NCBI GenBank assembly: GCA_028571685.1
Contig: CM053152.1
Span: 20,096,001 to 20,160,000 of the forward strand
Source of the DNA: Heterohyrax brucei
Taxonomy: Eukaryota; Chordata; Mammalia; Hyracoidea; Procaviidae
Reading direction: 5' to 3'
Length of the DNA stretch: 64,000 nt
The notes under the pieces were generated by a model that had not been told where the DNA came from, ran no database searches, and saw only the letters and a list, made by a program, of their open reading frames with translations. Position numbers and translations under genes: made by a program. Shown here in pieces: positions 59,641-64,000 of the stretch (the first letter of the stretch is position 1; every line of letters starts with the position of its first letter).

Positions 59641-62289
59641 TCACATTATTTATTGCTGAAAGGTTCAGTACACAGGCAAGACTTAACTACATTAAATATT
59701 TATGCACCTAATATCAAAGCACCTAAGTACATCAAAGAAACACTGACTACACTCAAAAAAAAGTTAGATGACTCCACAATAATGGTGGGAGACTTCAACA
59801 CTCCACTCTCAATACTGGTCAGATCATCTAGAAAAAAGCTCAGTAAAAATGCAGAAGACCTTATTGCTACAATTAACCAACTAAACCTCACTGATACATA
59901 CAGAACTTTCCACCCACCAGCAGACAACTATACCTTCTTCTCTAGTACACATGGAACATTCTCCAGAATTGACCATGTGTTAGGACATAATGCAGTTCCA
60001 ACAAAATCCATACCATTGAATTACTGCAAAGCGTCTTCTCAGATCATAAAGCCATGAAAGTTGAAATTAATAGCAGAAAAAGCATAGATAGAAAATGGAA
60101 CTCTTGGAAACTGAACATCTTGTTCAAAAAAACATGGGCTATAGAAGAAATCAAGAATGAAATAAAGAAATTCATGGATTCCAATGAGAATGAAAACACT
60201 TCCTACCAGAGCCTGAGGGATACAGCCAAAGCAGTGCTCAGAGGTCTGTTTATCTCCATAAATGCACACATCTGGAAGGAAGAAAGAAATCAAATCAATG
60301 AACTCACCCTACAGCTTGAACAAGTAGAGAAAGAACAACAGAGGAACCCCTCAGGCACCAGAAGAAACCAGATCATAAAGATTAGAGCAGAGCTAAATGA
60401 ATTAGAGAATAGAAAAACAATTGAAAAATCTGAAAAGACCAAAAGCTGGTTTTTTGAAAAGATCAACCAAATTGACAAACCACTGGCTAAACTTACTAAA
60501 GAAAAGAAGGAAAGGAAACAAATAAACCAAGTAAGAAAAGAGAGAGGAGTTGTTACCACAGATCCAACAGAAATAAAAAATATCGTAACAGAATACTATG
60601 AAAGACTGTACTCTAACAAATTTGAAAACATAGAGGAAATGGACAAATTGCTTGACTCATATCACCTATCCAAATTATCACAACATGAAGCAGAACAACT
60701 TAATAAGCCCATCACAAACGAAGAGATTGAAAACGTCATCAAAACACTGCCAACCAAAAAAAGCCTGGGCCCAGACGGCTTCACCACGGTATTCTACCAA
60801 GCATTTAGAGAAGAGTTATCTCCAATACTACTAATACTATTTCACAGTATAGAAAAGGATGGAATACTCCCAAACTCATTCTATGAAGCCAGTATAACCC
60901 TGATACCAAAGCCAGGGAAAGACCCAACAAAGAAGGAGACCTACAGAGCGATATCACTCATGAATCTAGATGCAAAAATCTTCAACGAAATTCTTGCCAA
61001 TAGAATACAATAATATATCAAGAAAATAATCCATCATGAACAAGTGGGAGTCATACCAGAGATCCAAGGCTAGTTCAACCTCAGAAAAACAGTTAATGTG
61101 ATGAACCACATAAATAACACAAAAGACAAGGATCACCTGATTTTGTCCATTGATGCAGAAAAGACATTTGATGAAGTCCAACACCCATTCATGGTAAAAA
61201 TTCTTAGCAAAATAGGCATAGACAGCAAATTCCTCAATGCAATAAGGGCCATTTATACAAAGCCAATTGCCCACATCATCCTGAATGGAGGGAGACTGAG
61301 AGACTTTCCCTTGAGAACAGGAACTAGACAAGGATGCCCACTCTCATCTCTCCTGTTCAACATTGTACTGGAAGTTCTAGCCAGAGCAATTAGACAAGAC
61401 CAAGAAATACAGGGCATCTGCATTGGCAAAGAAGAACTCAAAATCTCCCTGTTTGCTGATGATATGATTGTATATGCAGAGAATCCCAAAGAATCTATAA
61501 GTAAACTTCTCAAACTGATAGAAGAGTTCAGCAATGTCTGAGGATACAAGATAAACATAACTAAATCAGTAGGATTCCTTTACACCAACACCAAGACTGT
61601 TAATGAAGAAATCATCAAATCAATACCATTTACTATAGCCCCTAAGAAGATAAAGTACCTAGGAATTAATCTAACCAGAGAAATAACAACCCTTTACAAA
61701 GAGAACTACAAGCCCTTACTACAAGAAACTAAGAGAGACTTAGATAAATGGAAAAACCTACCCTGCTCATGAATAGGAAGACTTAACATTGTGAAAATGT
61801 CTATTTTACCCAAAGCAATCTACTTATATAATGCAATCCTAATACAAGTTCCAGTGTCATTTTTTAATGAGATGGAGAAACAAATCACCAAATTTGCCTG
61901 GAAAGGGAAGAAGCCCCGGATAAGTAAGGTACTACTAATGAAGAAGAACACACTGGGAGGCCTCTCATTATCCGACCTTAGAACATACTACACTGCCACA
62001 GTGGTCAGAACAGCCTGGTACTGGTACAAGAACAGACAGGTGGATCAATGGAACAGAATTGAGACCCCAGAGATGACACCATCTGCCTATGAACAGCTGA
62101 TATTCAACAAAAGCCCTAAGACATTAAACTGGGATAAAAACAGTATCTTCAACAAATGGTACTGGCAAAATTGGTTATCCATCTGCAATAAACTGAAACA
62201 AGATCCATATCTTACACCTTATACAAAAACCAACTCCAACTGGATAAGAGACCTAAACATCAAATCTAAAACAATAAAGCTCATCCAAG

Positions 62290-62308
62290 GTGGCACTTGG
62301 CTTTGGCT
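62290..62308 (+). repeat. Micro-insertion 4 (19 bp) in L1
   Basis: GTGGCACTTGGCTTTGGCT is absent from the L1 at 48645-48670. The flanking duplication is short (CAAG/TAAG). It shifts the ORF2 frame. Confidence 0.65.
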
Positions 62309-63191
62309 AAGAAAAGGTAGGAACAACAATGGAAGTTTTAATACACAATGAGGACAGACTCCAAAATCTGTCAAACAAACCACAATCATCAGAAGAGAAA
62401 ATAGATAACACTTTTGCTCATCCAAAGACCTTATTAATAGAATTAAAAGAACACCCACAGAATGGGAAAATATATTTGGCAATTCTATGTCAGACTGACA
62501 CCTAATCTACATAATCTATAAGATACTACAAAATATCAGTGAGAAGAAGATAGATCATCCAATTAAGCGTTAGGCAAGGGAGATGGACAGACATTTCTCT
62601 AAAAAGGAGATCTAGGCAGCCAAAAACCACATGTGGACATGCTCACAATCTTTAGTTATTAAAGAAATTCAAATCGAGATGACAACGAGATACCATCTCA
62701 CCCCAACAAGGTGATCCAAAAAACACAACACAACAAATGCTGGTGAGGCTGTGGAGAAAGTGGAAGCCTCCTACACTGTTGGTGCAGTTGCAAAATGGTG
62801 CAACCTCTTTGGAAAGCAATCTGGCACTTCCTTAAAAAAATGGATATTGATATACCATTTGACCCAGTAATTCCACTACCATTTGACCCAGTATTTCCAC
62901 TACTTGGAATACATCTTACAGAATCAAGGCCTTTCACACCAATGGACACATGCATGAGAATGTTTATCGCAGCACAGTCCACAATAGCAAAAAGATGGAA
63001 TCAACCCAGATGCCCAACAACAGAAGAGTGGATAGATAAACTATGGTATATATACTCAATGGAGCACTATGCAATGATAAAGAATAATAATGATTCCAGG
63101 AAACATCACATAACCTGGTTTCAACTGGAAGACATTATGTTGAGTGAAAGTAGTCAGTAACAAAAGGACAAATATTGTATGAGACCCCTAT

Positions 63192-64000
63192 GATAAGATC
63201 TCAAAAACAGACTTGTGTATAGAAGAAAAGACTCTTTGACAGCTGCAAGGGATGGGAGGGAGGGAGGGTGAGTGGGGGAGGGTTTAGATTAGATAGTTGC
63301 TAGAAATCTGGTTGGGTGAAATCGGTGATAGCACAGATTAGAAAGAAGAACAATATCGAGTGGACTTCAGTATAACTTGAATACTCCTTCCATCTTAACC
63401 CAATATCGTAAGGATAGAGTAGCTGGGGCAGGGGGCAGGGGACCATGCTGTTAGGCGAAATCGAGGCCAATTGGCACAACTAGCGTTTGGCTGCCAATTA
63501 GCGTAAAAGCTGCCAAGCTGCCATCCGAGGGCACAGCAAATGGTCCCAACTCAGCAGGAACGGATATTCACCGAGGACCAAAATGACATGGGGAAAAGAC
63601 AACCCAGAAGATAGAGATACCCACATGAGTGGGTGCCTAGATCGACTTGGGACCAGAAGAACCATATGGTTTCCCGGCCACCAGTAGTGATAGCTGCGAT
63701 GGAGCTCACTAAGTCGAGTCTCACTGGTAATACAAGAATAAAAAGGGGTGCATCCTGAGATCTCCACTAAAAGACCTCAACTGATGGTCCAGCAGTTTCA
63801 GGGTTCCCCTGGGAGCATGGACCCTGGCCCTGATGCTGTCCTTGCCCGTAAATCATAACAAAGGTCCACTCTTCAGACACGAATGGATTGGACTTGGTGA
63901 TGCCGAGTGACCATATATTGGATGCACTTTATAGTTGTATACATCTATAGGATATCATCCTGCTGACCTCTGACTGGAGGAAGGAGAGTGGGTGGAGAGA
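63192..64000 (+). repeat. L1 3'UTR (partial)
   Basis: Colinear with 49530-50320: GGGAGGGAGGGTGAG G-rich tract, GAAATCGGTGATAGCAC, AAGCTGCCATCCGAGGG, GGTCCAGCAGTTTCAGG, ATCCTGCTGACCTCTG. It ends at the window edge. Confidence 0.92.

Larger units (their letters stand above)
58844..63191 (+). pseudogene. L1 ORF2 (endonuclease-reverse transcriptase), interrupted
   Basis: ATG at 58844. Endonuclease: LNVHGLNAP, LQETHL with catalytic Glu, then the LTR, then GDFNTPLS with Asp retained, SRIDHVLGH. A frameshift at about 59995-60054 precedes the 319-codon open stretch 60054-61013 (linker, fingers: [23 protein letters not shown]). The polymerase box FADDMIVY lies at about 61453-61476. Stops occur at 61011, about 61071, 61539 and about 61769. 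The C-terminal region has the 19-bp insertion and further stops. Confidence 0.95.
56482..64000 (+). mobile_element. Nearly complete L1, truncated only by the window edge
   Basis: Complete order: 5'UTR (56482-57465), ORF1 (57466-58422), inter-ORF, ORF2 (58844-63191), 3'UTR (63192 onward, running off the window about where the copy at 45236-50475 has some 170 bp left). An LTR (59110-59640) and a 19-bp insertion (62290-62308) interrupt ORF2. Relatively few stops make it the youngest of the long L1s here. Confidence 0.95.

Noticed and set aside
60054-61013. 319-codon frame as a host gene
   Set aside because: It is the linker and fingers part of L1 ORF2, colinear with the L1 at 46400-47340.

Overview
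The window is intergenic DNA from a placental mammal, almost certainly an afrotherian and most likely an elephant or close relative. The evidence is about 18 copies of a tRNA-derived SINE of AfroSINE type (GAAACCCTGGTGGC head, GGGTCGCTATGAGTC near the 3' end, TTTGGTTT tail), together with RTE/BovB-type LINEs that share that 3' end and L1s of a matching type. I found no intact host gene, no exon structure and no functional RNA gene. Every recognisable protein-coding stretch belongs to a retroelement or DNA transposon and is broken by stops and frameshifts.

Layout. 1-2830: 3' end of a class I (gammaretrovirus-like) endogenous retrovirus, with the end of pol, a degenerate env and a 3' LTR. 5100-7730: three solo or partial LTRs, one of them the same family as the 3' LTR at 2.4-2.8 kb but inverted. 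7800-15100: AfroSINEs, MIRs, an L1 3'UTR remnant and LTR-like sequence. 15861-18085: RTE on the minus strand with a second RTE nested inside it. 18190-22060: L1 3' end, LTRs and SINEs. 22807-24819: an RTE with a clean 5' inversion. 25600-27840: LTRs and a SINE. 28343-33265: a mosaic of RTE pieces holding a half-length L1. 34548-39320: an old L1 split by an LTR. 39728-45122: ERV-like remnants, a very long (TG)n tract and a MaLR-type LTR. 45236-50475: a 5'-truncated L1. 51115-53900: SINEs, L1 3'UTR and a mariner-like transposase fossil. 55350-56481: an ancient L1/HAL1 piece. 56482-64000: a nearly complete, youngest-looking L1 interrupted by an LTR and running off the window.

The elements do not form a pathway. 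The relationship between them is parasitic: RTE reverse transcriptase presumably mobilised the SINEs through their shared 3' end, and L1 and RTE copies served as landing sites for later insertions. The most unusual signal is a set of very short insertions (15-49 bp), most with target-site duplications, that share a CTTGGCTTGGCTGGC-like tail. One of them is only 37 bp long yet appears to carry an internal inversion. RTE family structure is partly stated from memory of related elements; target-site duplications and copy-to-copy comparisons were read directly from this sequence by eye.
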